Positions 22,803-35,669 of a DNA stretch of 64,000 bases are shown here, one piece after another (position 1 is the stretch's first letter; every line of letters begins with the position of its first letter). Under the pieces are notes generated by a model that saw nothing but the letters and a program-made list of their open reading frames with translations, did not search any database and had not been told where the DNA came from. The position numbers and the translations under genes are program-made. The stretch is from Syngnathus acus (Eukaryota > Chordata > Actinopteri > Syngnathiformes > Syngnathidae). The stretch covers positions 2,783,501 through 2,847,500 of the forward strand of contig NC_051107.1 in NCBI RefSeq assembly GCF_901709675.1, in the 5' to 3' direction.

Positions 22803-25800
22803 ATGTCTGCTAGAAACCCGGGCACGCAACTTGGTAAGTGACAACTTAATGCATAGTTCCTGGCTTCAAAAATGCCCGATCGACATTCGAAACTTGCGCT
22901 TTTCAGCTCGTTTTCTGTCCTTCTCTTTGCTTAATCAGTAACACTTGAGAAGTAAACGACCTGCAAAATGCAGGGGCGGACTTGTGCAAACCGGTGCGGG
23001 ACAATAAAACGGACTTTTTCTTACTTCGTTGTTGAGAAATGTTGCCTGAAAAGTATCCCGTTATGAGCATGTAATTAACGTCTCATGATCACTCTGCACG
23101 CCTCACTCATTCATTTTGGACATAGACATAGTTCCTTCATGTTTTTTTATTTCATACTTAATTCAATGGACAGCATGCAATTCATCTATGCAGTTACATT
23201 GTACCAATTAGATTTTTTAAAACTTATTTGCAAAGTAGATGCATGAAAAAAATCTAAAAAAAAAAAAAAAGCCCAAAACTACTCGATACTACAGAAGCTA
23301 AATGATCTTAAATAAAAATGACCCCGTCCTACTGGTGGAATAATACATAACATTGTGGTTTAAAACCTACCAAATCAAATATGATTAATTTTCATGTTTT
23401 TTTTTTTTCTGTCCCATTGTACTTCAGATCTGGAATGGGTCTCCAAAGTGAGAGTGAACACACAAGCTGTACTTCGGAGAGCTCAATCCATTCAAGGACT
23501 GAAGCTCCCCAAGAAACAGTGGCAGGTATTGGTATTGCTACAAAAATTAAAATTGAAATAAATTGTAATACATTTATGCTCTTTTAAAGGCCGCCTGGCT
23601 GCTGAAGGCCGTCACGTGTATTGACCTGACGACTCTGGCCGGAGACGATACGCCGTCCAACGTCCACCGACTGTGCATGAAGGCCACCCAGCCCGTCCAA
23701 TATGAGCTCCTCAAGAAAATTGACATGCATGACAAAGGTATGTTTAGGCTAAATCCAATTGTATATTTTTTACAGAATGGGTTGTATAAGTATCATGCTG
23801 ATTCTCAAAAGTTCCCATCCGGCAGTTCTCTTTACAGCCCGCAGGGGGCGCCAAAGACCAGTTAGTCATTCTCTACTGTTTCTGTATTATGTGTCCAAAG
23901 GGGTAACAACCGGTGCAGTGTGCGTGTACCCGTCACGCGTGGCCGATGCGGTCACATCGCTAAAAGCCGCCAACTCCAATCTTCCAGTTGCGTCGGGTGA
24001 GTCCGTTAAAAACCCGTATAGAAATGTGTGAATAAAATTGTGTTATTGAATCAAAATTTCCTTTCTTCCAGTGGCGACCGGTTTCCCGGCAGGTCAGACT
24101 GCACTGGAGACGCGTATTATGGAAGTTCGTATGGCCGTAGCGGACGGCGCCACTGAGATTGACATCGTCATCAACAGGACGCTCGCTCTCACCGGACAGT
24201 GGGAAGGTATAGAGACTATAAAAGAAATTTTTAAAATAAATAAATCCTGATTGTGACTTCCACAGCCATGTATGATGAGATCGTTCAGTTCCGAGAGGCC
24301 TGCGGCGACGCTCACATGAAGACCATCCTGGCTATCGGCGAACTGGGCACCTTCACCAACGTCTACAAAGCCAGTTTGGTCGCCATGATGGCCGGTCAGT
24401 TTCAAAGTGCTTCAAGGATTTCAAACATTTTGAGTAGTCACTGATACCGATACCAAGTACCGATACTTTTGATACAAAAAAATGATCCTCTAATCCACAA
24501 TATTTGTCCTTGCTTAACATTATATTTAAAGTTGGGTTTTGGTAGTTGAATCACTCAGTTTTGAAATTAGAATAATCGTGTTTATTAATCGTGATTTCAA
24601 TTACCCCCAAAAAAAATCACGATTATTTTTTTCCATAATCGCCCAATGCTGTTTGAGCTTTTTCACATCTCAATTCAGCCAAATGTCTCGATGACGGCCA
24701 AAACACACTCACTCAAATGCCTGTCAGACGTCACATCTTAAGCCGATTACGGAACCGAATCGTGAATCGAGATCATTATTAAAACGCATCGCTTTTTGTC
24801 ACCACTCTCCCTTCTTAATCTCCGCTTGTTCCTCTGAATCGCCGATGAGATTCCTGAAATTGAATGATAATTTCACCTATTAATCTCCGACGCAGGCTAT
24901 TTTCCTCCACTAGTGTGCCCCCCTCCTTCCCCTCCGCACACAAATGAATGGAGCTTCATTACCGCCACCCGTATTTAATAACTGTTATCCATTATCTGGT
25001 AATTAAGACACCCCGTGACGAATCTTAAGGATTATTTGACGACGAGAAGGGGGAGAAATGCTAAAAAAAAAAAAAAAAAGACCTGACTGGGGAAAAATAC
25101 ATAGCGCAGGTCTTTAATGAACTGGAAAATGTTCATCTTGTTCTGTTCCGTAATGAACAGTCATTATACACCGGGGAGACAGAAAGGCTGATTATCACTC
25201 TATAGTTTGTGGCTCATCTATTAAAAGAATGTCATTTCATCTTCTATTTTTATCGGGAAAGCTGATAATTGGCTGTGAAGGAAGGAAAAATGAAGGATTT
25301 TATTGATGAGCGTACAGCTGCCCTCTGATAACCATCAGCAGCAACATCTGTTCTTGTCTGACCACAGGATCCAAAAGTCCGCTTTGCACCTTCCCGTAAT
25401 GTGTCCAACAGTTGGGATTTAAATGCAAAGTCCCCAAATGGGAAGAGTACTCAAAATTAAAACAAATGAAGAATTTATTCTTCCCCATACAGCAGGGGTG
25501 GCCAACCAGTCAGAGACTAAAAGCACACTGTCTCACGCAAGTCAAGTCAAGTCACGCACACAAACTCTCAGTTCAAAAAAATCCACAAACAAAAACATAA
25601 TAATTTACAATACCGTTTTTTTACTTACTATGCATGTTGCTTGGTCCGACTTCTGGCATTCCTTGTCTTGAACAATCGTCTTCAAATCCGGCTTGTATTC
25701 CGTTGCAATGTTCCAAGCCAGTTGTTGATACGATGCAAGCGTGACAGTCTCTGAGTGCTTCGTAGTTTTGGGGGAAAAAAAAACCTGACTTTTCAAAGTG

Positions 25801-26992
25801 TCCAACTTGCGCTTACGAAATTCAGTCCAGTTTGGAAAGTCCTTATCGATGTTAGCTGAAGTGGCGCTGAAGATTTGAAGCTTTGAAATGCGCTAAGGAC
25901 GTCTGACATGCCAGGCAGAATGGCTTGCCATTACGTTCAACAACAAAAAAATAATATAAACTTTCCCACTCTGTTAAAAAACGTCCTGTGTTCATCTTCA
26001 TATTTGAGTTTCCCTGCCATTTTGAGAGCGAAATTAACACTAATTGTTTAATCGAATGAGTTTGTCCCGCCTGCTTTGTGGAATTTCACCTCATGCGCAT
26101 GCGCGTTTGACGAACGTACCATATTGAACTCAAGCGAAGCGAACGCGCACAAAAAAAACCACACACAAATGTTGATATGAACGTAAAAGAGCCGCACGAA
26201 ACCAGGCAAAGAGCTGCCTGTGAATAAATTTGACCTGCGCTTCAATCCCACCAGGTTCTGACTTCATCAAAACATCCACGGGAAAGGAATCCGTCAACGC
26301 CACTTACCCTGTCGCCATAGTGATGGTGAGGGCCATACGTGATTACTTCCTGCGTACGGGTCACAAGGTAAATGGTCAATTTTTGATTTTTTTTTATGTG
26401 CAAATACGGGAAATAATATTTTAGTAAAACCCTGTATACAGTATTAAGTAGAAAAGCGATGAATTAAAATGAACCCAAACTTATTTTTAGTGTGGTCGGA
26501 GTATGACTTGTGGTAATCTGGCTCCCTCTAGTGGTATGCGAAGGCATCACTGAATTAATTGATTAAAAAATGCACAATCAATTTATTTTAAATCCACCGC
26601 AGTAGTTATATTTAAGTGCAATAGTTGCTGTGAACTCTAGGGGGAGCCCAAGAGGGAAAAACATTTCATACAGCGGTTTAATCAAACTGTACTTCTCTTG
26701 CGGGCCCTCAGGTGGGCTTCAAGCCAGCGGGGGGCATCCGGACAGCCAAGGAGTCTTTGGTGTGGCTTCTGCTGATCAAAGAGGAGCTAGGCAACGACTG
26801 GCTTACTCCTCACCTCTTCCGTTTGGGAGCCAGCAGCCTCTTGGCTGACATTGAGAGACAGGTGGGGGAGACCTAAATGACGAGAAATGAATTGAGAAAA
26901 AAATATTAGAAATATAATCATAATTACTTGTGCAGATTTATCATCACGTAACCGGACAATATGCTGCCTACCATGAGCTTCCTATGGCCTGA
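22803..26992 (+). CDS. dera: Deoxyribose-phosphate aldolase (DERA), complete
   Basis: Cytosolic class I aldolase that cleaves 2-deoxyribose-5-phosphate to glyceraldehyde-3-phosphate and acetaldehyde in deoxynucleoside breakdown. Nine exons: 22803-22833, 23428-23525, 23590-23737, 23901-23996, 24072-24206, 24266-24394, 26255-26367, 26712-26861 and 26936-26992. They total 957 bp, or 318 aa plus TGA, the same length as human DERA. Start MSARNPGTQL. The Schiff-base lysine is K218 in FIKTSTGK (exon 7), the second active-site lysine is K254 in VGFKPAGG (exon 8), and the acidic residue is D155 in EIDIVIN (exon 5). All fall at the human numbering. The C terminus IYHHVTGQYAAYHELPMA is also conserved. 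Most introns are 60-200 bp; intron 1 (0.6 kb) is larger, and intron 6 (1.9 kb) is the largest and holds a hAT fossil. No clear poly(A) signal was found close after the stop. Confidence 0.98.
25491..26205 (-). pseudogene. Broken hAT-type transposase fragment with BED-like zinc finger, antisense in dera intron 6
   Basis: On the minus strand, 26040-25852 encodes WESLYYFFVVERNGKPFCLA followed by CQ and, further on, NLQRHFS. This is the C-x2-C...H-type finger seen at the start of Charlie-like hAT transposases and their domesticated relatives (GTF2IRD2, FAM200, ZBED types). A different frame, 25825-25605, continues with FRKRKLDTLKSQV and ASYQQLAWNIAT, as expected for the next part of such proteins. 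Frameshifts and the missing catalytic domain show it is dead. The plus-strand sequence caggggtggccaacc near 25492 resembles a hAT terminus. The other end is not clear. Confidence 0.7.
26520..26538 (-). promoter_or_regulatory. CTCF-like motif in dera intron 7
   Basis: Plus strand ggctccctctagtggtatg; the complement contains CCACTAGAGGGAGC, close to the CTCF core. Motif match only. Confidence 0.35.
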
Positions 26993-27794
26993 AGCTCTGG
27001 AGATGCTCCAAAAGACCAACAAGGACCTCAAGTTCACCACACAAGCCTGACAATCTCGTTTTCTACCAGTCAAGGATATCTCAGGGGGCTGCAAAAAAAA
27101 AAAAATCTTTACAAGCCCCAAATATTCTATATGTCATCTAATATGGGGGTTCAGTGCCCCCTTGGCCCCCCCTCTAACACCGCCAGTGCTTTATATACTA
27201 CAGCGCCATTAATATGATTTGTAATGCAAATTTCCTTTTCTTCAATGTTTGACTGAAGCTATCAATATTTTTTTTTTATATATCATGAACTGAAGTTGCT
27301 TGCACGAGTCTTCCATTATTCGTCAAGCGTTCCAACCTTCAACTGTGATGTGCACCGAATCCATTATGGAGGCTTGTTCTTAATTTCATTAGAGAGACAA
27401 CTCAAGGATGTGTGTGTGGGGGGGATTAATCGCTGGGGGTTAAGTGAGTTTAAAAGATCTTGATTGAACAGCTCACAAAACTGAGGAATCATTTGAAGAC
27501 CCTAAAAAAAACTTTCTCTGTTATTTTTGTTTAATGAAGATATCAAAAGACTTGACCTTGAAGGAAAGAAAGCGTAAATGAGTGAATTAATTACGTATTT
27601 GCGAGAGAGAAAAAAATTCAGTATTTGATGGAGGGAGGATGAACTCCAGGGAGCAGTTTGGCTTCTGCACAAGGCTGGGAATGAGGCCATTGAAAAAACT
27701 GAATTTAATTGTCAAACATTATCTAAAAATATTTACCATTCAAACCAATTGTATTTTTTTTCAACTGTGAATAACGTTAGAGTGGCTTCAAGTG

Positions 27795-27842
27795 TTTTTT
27801 TTTTACACCGCTTATCCTCATTCGTGTCCGGGTCGAACTGGC
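27795..27842 (-). repeat. Fragment of the 'ccgcttatcctc' fish repeat
   Basis: Contains 'acaccgcttatcctcattcg' and 'gggtcgaactggct', a recognisable but diverged antisense piece of the widespread fish repeat whose sense strand reads 'gaggataagcgg'. Only about 48 bp remain. Confidence 0.4.
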
Positions 27843-28181
27843 TGTGTGATTTATCGAGTCTGAATGATGCCATCTCTGGTGGAAATAAATGATGCGACCG
27901 GACAACTTTTAAATTGTTTTCCCTTTTGGTTTTCTCCACCCTCATCCCACTACAGATCCACGAAAAAAAAAAACATTGTGTGAGATGCGGACTCGGCGGC
28001 GATGATGGAGTGAGCTCGTATGGCCGGCTTCTTGATGGATTAGCCGCACTTACATAAAGGCATGTAGATCATCTCAAATCTGAACCATCGGTCAGCGCGC
28101 TGCCACTTGATAAGATGGAGGCTGGAACCTGCTTGATTGATTCCCTAGGCCATCTACTCAGATCCCTATCACACACATGGT

Positions 28182-28200
28182 TACACACACACACACACAA
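28182..28200. repeat. CA microsatellite
   Basis: (CA)n of about nine units. Confidence 0.8.
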
Positions 28201-28323
28201 AACAGCCACGCCGTTTCACTTCATTGGGTTCAATTTGTTTTGTTGAGTGTGTGTGAAACTATGTTGAAATAAGAGTGAGGAGCTTCATTTATTTGCCTTG
28301 TCTAATAGTAAACAGCGCAGTGC

Positions 28324-28340
28324 TGCCATCTGGTGGCAGC
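28324..28340 (-). promoter_or_regulatory. CTCF-like motif, near-palindromic
   Basis: Plus strand tgccatctggtggcagc; the complement GCTGCCACCAGATGGCA fits the CTCF consensus well. It lies about 1.3 kb after the dera stop codon. Confidence 0.45.
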
Positions 28341-30963
28341 TTTAGGTAATTACAAATAATAAGAACATTTGTCCAATCCCTCTCTCTGTTGCTATGTTAT
28401 TCTAATCTGCCGCTCAGAATTAGAAGTGCTTGCTGATAAAGTATAAAAGCGTTGGAAGGGTTCAGCCAATCAAATTGTAGAATGGGACCACAGCGTTTTG
28501 GTTTTGTTTGCATTGCACCCCCGCCCCGCCCCCAGCAACCACCCACCAAGAGGTCGGTTTGGATGAACACCCGGCAGGCCAGCGGTGATCAAGTCCCTCA
28601 CGCCTGACAAATAGTCTTGCTCAGATTGATTGTTTTCCCCTTGTTTAATTCATCAGTGTTTCTTTAGCCCGCAGCGGCGGTGAAAAACGACACTTTCCCA
28701 GGCCCCGGCGTCCCACATGTAGTTTATGATGAAGAAAAAATGGCCGAGCAGCCCACGCCGTCAGTAATGGCCCCACTATCCATTATGAACGGCACTTTGG
28801 ATTTGTCATGCTGTTTGCGCTGGATGAGGAATGAATGTACATGTTTTAAAGGGAAAAAAATAGCTCTGGATGCCGTCTTGCCATGTGTGAATGAGGTTTG
28901 AAGAATTGGAAATAAAAGAAAATACGTTGAGATTGATTGAAAAATACAGGGAACGTTATTTAAAAATACATTTGCAGTTAATACTAAATTTAATACATAT
29001 ATGTAAGATTAAGCATGAACAATGAACTACTCTATTTTATTTTTTCATACTTTATACAGTGTTTTTTTAAACCTAATATTTAATAAAAAATATTTCAGAA
29101 ATAAAAAAATACAATTAATTTGATAAAAAAAATAAAAGATAATTCTAAATACAAAGGATAAAATTTAAAAATGTGTTCAGTGTTTAGCATTATTATTATT
29201 TTTTTTCGCGTTAAGTTTTTAATGAGCTATTTGATTTATTTTTATTTTTAACCTTATATTGTTTACATATGTAGCACATGAAATAAATTTATTGTAAATA
29301 AGAAAACACATTGGTAAAAAAAATGCAACATTTTAACTTAAACAGTGAAATTCATGTTCACTGATTTTTCCTGTTATTCATTAAACAATCACTTGTTGTC
29401 ATTGATTACTAAATAAAATCATCTCAGGACGTAAAACAAGTACTCAACTGTACAAACACATTTTCCCAGTTGAAGGTCATTTGTTGCATGTTGCTTTGAT
29501 CACAAAAATAAACTCTCCATGACTTCTAGCCTGTTCTTACTCAAACATCCGCACGGAAGCCGATTGAAGGTTGGCGCAGGTAAAATTCAAAGCGAGAATA
29601 ATTGGCGCTCCACTGCAATGATATTAATGATACAATTAAAGCGGGTCTTTGGTTTCCTCTGTGGCAGAAACAAGTTGTGATAGGTGATACCGGGGGACTT
29701 CACTAGTGTCAGTCCGATCCTTCTGATGCCGCGCTGATCCCGCAAAAGTGGGAGGCTGGCACGCGCTCATTTCCCATGGTGCGCCGCTCGCTGCCTTTGA
29801 GCGTTGACCTTGGTTGGATGCTCCCTCGTGGCAGTACAAGAGATGGAATACATGTTTGAGAGATCAAACCGATGCGGCCGGCTAACCGGCCTCACCTGTC
29901 TGACGCTCGCCCGCAATTAGAAAAGTTGATCAGCATCGATTCCGATGAAACCGTTACACTCTCGTGACGCAATCCGACGGGTGACTTTCTAATTAGGTTT
30001 TGGTTATTAATCAACTGGGCGCATTTTATTTTTGATTAGAGAATCCCAATTTCAAATCAGTGCAGTTCAGTTGTCTTTAACTTTTAAAAATGTTTTTTTT
30101 TTCTTTTTTTAAAATTACTTGGGTTCAATTTTCGTGTAATTTTCATTTAACTTTTAAAGTTTTTTTATTCATTTAAAAAAAAAAAACTTGATAATATAAA
30201 ATATAAATTGTATTGATATTCAATTCTGAGAACTTCCTTCGTTGAAATAACAATAAAATTTCCAACATTGACTTCTCCTTAGCACTCAAACAAAAAAGTC
30301 TGGAGGACTCTCGTTGAAAACTTCACCTGAGTCCTCCAGCCAGAATGTCAAAATCCGAGAATAAGAAACAGTTGACGCATTTATTTATTCAGCCATGTTT
30401 ACTCAGATTCGTTTTCCCTCCAGGACATGGCTGCAGCTTGTGTGTCTCCTCAGCGTGGGTGGTTACCGCGGCGAGGTGAGGTTGGGGTGGGGGGGGAATG
30501 TTGCAACTCCAGCTTCTTTTAAAGTTCCACTTGTGGACTGGAGCTTGTTCGGGGGAGGCCTTTGCAGAGATCCAGTGCTCGGGGGCGGAGGCTTCACAAT
30601 GCTTTCCTGTGGCAACAGAGAGGCTTTCTTATCTATTTTGGATGATATAGCCACACACCTTGAAAGAAACCAGGTGCCTAGGCCAGAGGGGTTGTAGGAC
30701 CTCCAGAGGAAGAACAGGAAGAGGGCTGGACCAGGAATACTAAGTTGAAAAGTTCTGTGGTGATGATAAACTTTGTATCGTGTTGAGGGAAAAATAGTGT
30801 GATTTGTTTGAATTTTACAATATTTTTGGGGGACATAATATTCATAATTTTATTTTTCAATCATTTGGAAATTTTTCCTTTTCAGTTCAGCATTTTAGTT
30901 GATTAAATATGGTTAACAAAAATAATTTTAGTGACCTCTTTTATTAAAAAACAACAACTGTTT

Positions 30964-31190
30964 GTTAGCTTAATGCTACCACACTATGCAAAACACTATA
31001 GACGAGCTAAATAAACTAGCATTGATGCTGTTTTGTACCATTTCGATATTTAAACTCAATCAGTGCAGCAACACTTGTAGACAGACAATACTCACAGGCA
31101 TATATTCTTTATCCTCCGCTAAACTGACTAATATGCTAATATGAATATCTGTTTTATACTCCCCCTGGTGGCAAAATGAACAGTATGTAA
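30964..31190 (+). repeat. Interspersed repeat family A, copy 3 (best full-length copy), with 3' CTCF-like core
   Basis: Begins 'gttagcttaatgctaccaca', then 'actatagacgagctaaataa', 'actagcattgatgc', 'ggcatatattctttatcctc', and ends 'ttatactccccctggtggca'. The end contains CCCCCTGGTGGC, the complement of GCCACCAGGGGG, which is a strong CTCF core (31161-31172). Related copies: 4645, 18001, 44109 and, on the minus strand, 62861. Confidence 0.65.
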
Positions 31191-31996
31191 CTTGATATGG
31201 CCACTCAGCTGTAGAGGTTTCCAATCTCACTCCTAACTAGCTTGTAGATATCTCTTTAGAGAACCATCTACATTCACCTCAAGTGTCGGGTCAACAGGAG
31301 AACCTCTGTGAAGCGCACGATACCGTAGAGACACGGAAATTTGACTCATGGCCTCGTAATATAAATCTAGAGAAATCTCTGTCGGAGCAGCACGGACGGA
31401 ATAATTGTTTGCAATGGGAAATCTCAACGGAGTCCTCAGAGCTCATTCGGAGGCGTTTGAAGTGAGCGCTGACATTGAAGAAACCCAAGGGCGGCGAGGG
31501 AGCGAGGGGCCTTTCAAACGGAGAAGAGAGAAGCGCTCACCTTCGAAATTACGAGAAGCGATTTCAAGAGCGTCAAGTTTGGGAGAGTAAACTGAGGTGG
31601 GAAGAGGAGGAAAATCTCTGCACTTGAGATCATTAATAGTTAAACGAGTTGGGCTTGCAAAGTAGAACGGCGTTGATCGAGCCATCTTGTATACACTACT
31701 GAACCAAACTTTTCAATTATATATATTTTTTAGCCTTACAAATTTGATTATTATTGGTAACTTATGCTTGTAACAAAGCGCCCACTAAATATTGTAATGA
31801 AACCATAAATCAAGCTTGATTTATTTTCTTTTGTCAGTGCTGATTTTGGCTAGTTAGCACTATTATGCTAATAGCTAATGCCACAATTTGTGGAACTATA
31901 CGTGTCGTATAACTGATAAAAATAAATAAGAATTTGCTGAGATTACTAATGTACTGTTTTTAGAACTGTTTCATTCATTTATTCACTTTTCTGTAC

Positions 31997-32240
31997 TACC
32001 GTATTTTCCGCACTATAAGGCGCACCGGACTATAAGGTGCACCTTCAATGAATGGCCCATTTTAAAACTTTGTCCATATATAAGATATACATTTGGCCCG
32101 CGGGCCGGACTTTGGACACGCCTGCTGTAGTGGCTCAATATTGGTCCATATATAAGGCGCACCTGATTATAAGGCGCACTGTCGGCTTTTGAGAAAATTG
32201 GAGGTTTTTAGGTGCGCCTTATAGTGCGGAAAATACGGTA
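31997..32240. mobile_element. Palindromic MITE with TACCGTATTTTCC ends (type I interior, opposite orientation to copy 1)
   Basis: Perfect 17-bp terminal inverted repeats TACCGTATTTTCCGCAC / GTGCGGAAAATACGGTA. The interior is the reverse complement of the element at 3381-3691, including the ggcccgcgggcc palindrome and 'ggcgcaccggactata'-type repeats. Ends are intact, so the insertion is fairly recent. Confidence 0.88.
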
Positions 32241-32925
32241 TATAAAAATGCTAATGTAAGTAATCCAACAGGTTTGGAACACATTGCTAAATTTAATTCT
32301 TGTGTTTAGCCACACTTATATTTTACTGATTTCAACCATCACTGCTTACATTAAACTCTCAAGGCAAGTTCCTTGATAAGATGGTCAGTTTGTGAAGTTA
32401 GCGTTCTCGCACATCACATAGCATGAATGCGTAAATAAAACACAATGTTTTACTTCGCCGACACCAGTTTATAGGGCGGCAGCGCGCTGATCAAAAGAAC
32501 ATTAGCTTTGATTAATCAATCAATACCCCGGTGGCCTCCGTCCTGTCCATTGATCTGCGCGCCGTATGGAGGTCAACGTCAGGCTCGGCGGCATGTGAAA
32601 CGCTCGGCTGGATTTTTCACACTGGCCCGCTCAAACGAAAATCCGCCCTCATTGATTTTCCTTTCATTTCCCTTCTTCGCCTTTCCAAATGTTCCTTCTC
32701 TCACTGACGCATTGAAAGAAGTTGTGGAGCTCAAGATGCTGTAGTGGGATTTTAGTTCTTTTTTAGATGCAAGACGAGTGTTGTGAGAGAACAATGGTGA
32801 ATTTGTTTCAGTTTTTACATGGACTCGAAATGTGAGGGTTTTTTTTCCCCCTAGTTCATGTCAAGAGTCTTATCAGGTATGAGCCCCATCTACAAAAAAC
32901 ACAAAACACCCAAAAATCAAATTAA

Positions 32926-33210
32926 TTTTTAAAAATAAATCTATTTACACTTCCAAAACATTTCAGTGTTCACTTTGTAATAAATTTAATTAACGCAAAA
33001 AAATTACAAAAATATACTGTATATTTAAAACCTGCCAAGCCCTCTGACAGGGGTGTGTAGACTTTTTAAAAATAAATCTGTATTTATGCTTCCAAAACAT
33101 TTCAGTGTTTCCTTTGTAATACATTTAAATAACTCAAAAAATATATATATTTTTACAAAAATATACTGTATATTTAAAACCTGCCAACAGGGGTGTGTAG
33201 ACTTTTTATT
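32926..33210 (+). repeat. 138-bp direct duplication
   Basis: Two copies start at 32926 and 33064 with 'ttaaaaataaatct'. Each runs through 'cttccaaaacatttcagtgt', 'tacaaaaatatactgtatat' and 'aggggtgtgtagac'. The second copy has a longer AT insert. The 'aggggtgtgtagac' end resembles the terminus of a fish DNA element. Confidence 0.8.
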
Positions 33211-35348
33211 TTTATTTTTTAATATCCACTGTACTATGAATGAATTTGGGACACGATCAAATGCTCGGAATCATTCTCTCAGTAGTGGAACAGAGGGAGA
33301 CAGAACATCATATTAATGGCGAAGTTGTTCAATCTCCTGAATTCCATTTTTGTTGAAGCCCTGCAGGGGTGATCACCACGTCATCTCATCCCGTTCAAGT
33401 ACTCCGAGGTTCCATTTCAAAAGCACGCCGCGTCTCTTCACGTCCCTCTCAGTTGGCATCGTTGTTTTATTTTTTTTTTGTCACCCGGGCCTCGGTTCCT
33501 CCGCAAAAATGCAAATGAGCGTAATTTCAAATGACAAGGAAAAGTAAACTTTTCCGAGTTGCGAGCGCCGAGGTTCCCCGTGGGGGGCGGGGCTGTGAAA
33601 AATCCTGCTCTAATTCTGTCATTGTCAAACTTTGACATAAGTGATTGTTCCGTTGCCTTTGTTGAGTGATACAACGGGGTAACACGGTCCCGGTTCCACC
33701 ACGTTAATTTTTTAAAAGAAAGCACAAGATGTGTATTCCTTGAAGAAATGTTTGCCACAGCTTATGCTAAATATTATAACACCCAGCCAGTGATGTCTTT
33801 TGTGTTTTTTTCCCTTCTTTTTTTAAAGCTTTTATCTCCTCTTATCCACGGGAGGCCTTTACCTTTGCCACATAACAGCAACTCAGAAATAATTGAACTA
33901 TCCCTTTTTTAAATATATATATATATATAAAATAATAAAAAAACCAAGACAAGTTGGAAGAATTTCAAAACGAGATCAAAGTGTGCAGTTTCCTCAACCC
34001 AAGGGCGTCAGCTTTCTCTTCTGCGCCACACGATGATCAAATGCGCTATTTTGTAAAGAGGCCTGTCCTGGATTGCTGAGATGTGCCCGCAAAACTTGTC
34101 TACGTATTTACAGGCATGTGTGTGAACAGCAAATTAAATGTCAAGTTGAATGACAGAAGTGCCGACATCAGCATTTTTTTTTATGTTACTGTAGATAATC
34201 ATAGATTTCAGGGTGGCACATGCCAGGACGGTTTTGCTGTAATTTTTTTAATTTGGATATTGTTCAACAATATTAATACAGGACTGAATAGTAATAATAA
34301 ATATTTGTGTTGTGTGTCAAACAAAAAAAAAAAAACAGTGGACGGTACGTTTTGAAATCTTACCCGATTTCATTAAATCAAATATTCAGATCCATTTTTG
34401 GTCACTTCACTAATCTATATGTATGTACACAGACCATGCAAAAAGGCGGAGCTTATACCGTCTACAAAACAGAGTGAAAAAAATGAATAGTTGACACATT
34501 TTGGGGGGAAAAAAAGTCCGTTCAGGATAATGTCAGCACTGATCAATCATTCATCGCAACCTTTATTTCAAATTGAGACGAGCCCTACCTGAAGCCAGGT
34601 GGGAAATGTACACTCTCCTCACACAACGGGGATTTATGGAGTTAGCCCATTATACACCTAAAAGTTTCTCAGACTTCACTTAGTCTTTTCTTCTTTCCAC
34701 CAGCATAAATCTCAGGATAAATCTGGGGCTAGAAACTTCACAGAGAATTTTTTTTTTTTTTTCAATTTCATCACCACCCCTGACTGACAAGTATCATTAT
34801 GGATAAAATTATCTTGGTAATTATCCTGCCCGGAAAGATTTATATCTCTTTGTGAGGGCTGAAAGGAAAGGCATGGGATATTGAGCGGTGGTTGCATGCA
34901 ACTCTGCAGAGGCGAGAGAGAAAGTGCTTTGTTAAAATAGCGCCATAATGAGGCGCTGCGGCCCCTCCCGCTGTGCGAGATCCTTGCCTGGCTGGATCAC
35001 CCAGAGTGCTTTGCTTTTTAGTCTGCCAAACTCAGTTGAGGTAACGAGCATGGCAAAAACCCTTCCACAATTAGGTAATTGCTCCGTTTGCTTCGTACGC
35101 CGAAGAAAAATGAGGGCAAAAGTCCTTATATGTGTATATGTGAGGACAATGATAAATCATTTCAAAAGTTTCCCCTATTATAGACTGTGCTCAGAATTAA
35201 CCAGTTTCATTCAATTAAGTGAATAAAGTTTTTTAATAACCAACTGTTCCGACTTATCTCTACATTGACTAAGGTCAGCGTAGTTTTTGAGCTGAAAGTA
35301 CTTTTAAAAAAGTAAAATTTTTGTCCAATCAGATTGTGAGATTTAGCG

Positions 35349-35669
35349 ACCGTATTTTCCGCACTATAAGGCGTACTGGATTATAAGGCGCAACTTCAAT
35401 GAATGGCCCATTTTAAAACTTTGTCCATATATAAGGCGCATCGGATTATTATAGAAATAGAGAAAACAATAATATATCAATAACTTAACGTTGCTCAAAT
35501 GTTAATATCACACAACACACAAAATAAACACGATATAAAGCTTACTTTAATAAATTAGTCCTCATCCACGAATCCATATTGGTCCATTTATAAAGCGCAC
35601 CGGATTACAAGGCGCACTGAGAAAATTGGAGGTTTTTTAGGTGCGCCCTATAGTGCGGAAAATACGGTA
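35349..35669. mobile_element. MITE with CCGTATTTTCC ends (type II interior)
   Basis: Left end 'accgtattttccgcactata', right end 'tagtgcggaaaatacggt'. The outer 100 bp match the other copies, but the centre (about 35452-35570) is an unrelated AT-rich block containing 'gcttactttaataaattag'. The left TA of the target is lost (GACCGT). Confidence 0.82.

Noticed and set aside
30395-30697. 100-codon ORF with a Gly-rich middle
   Set aside because: No recognised family, Gly-rich only because of G-runs, and no splice or promoter support.
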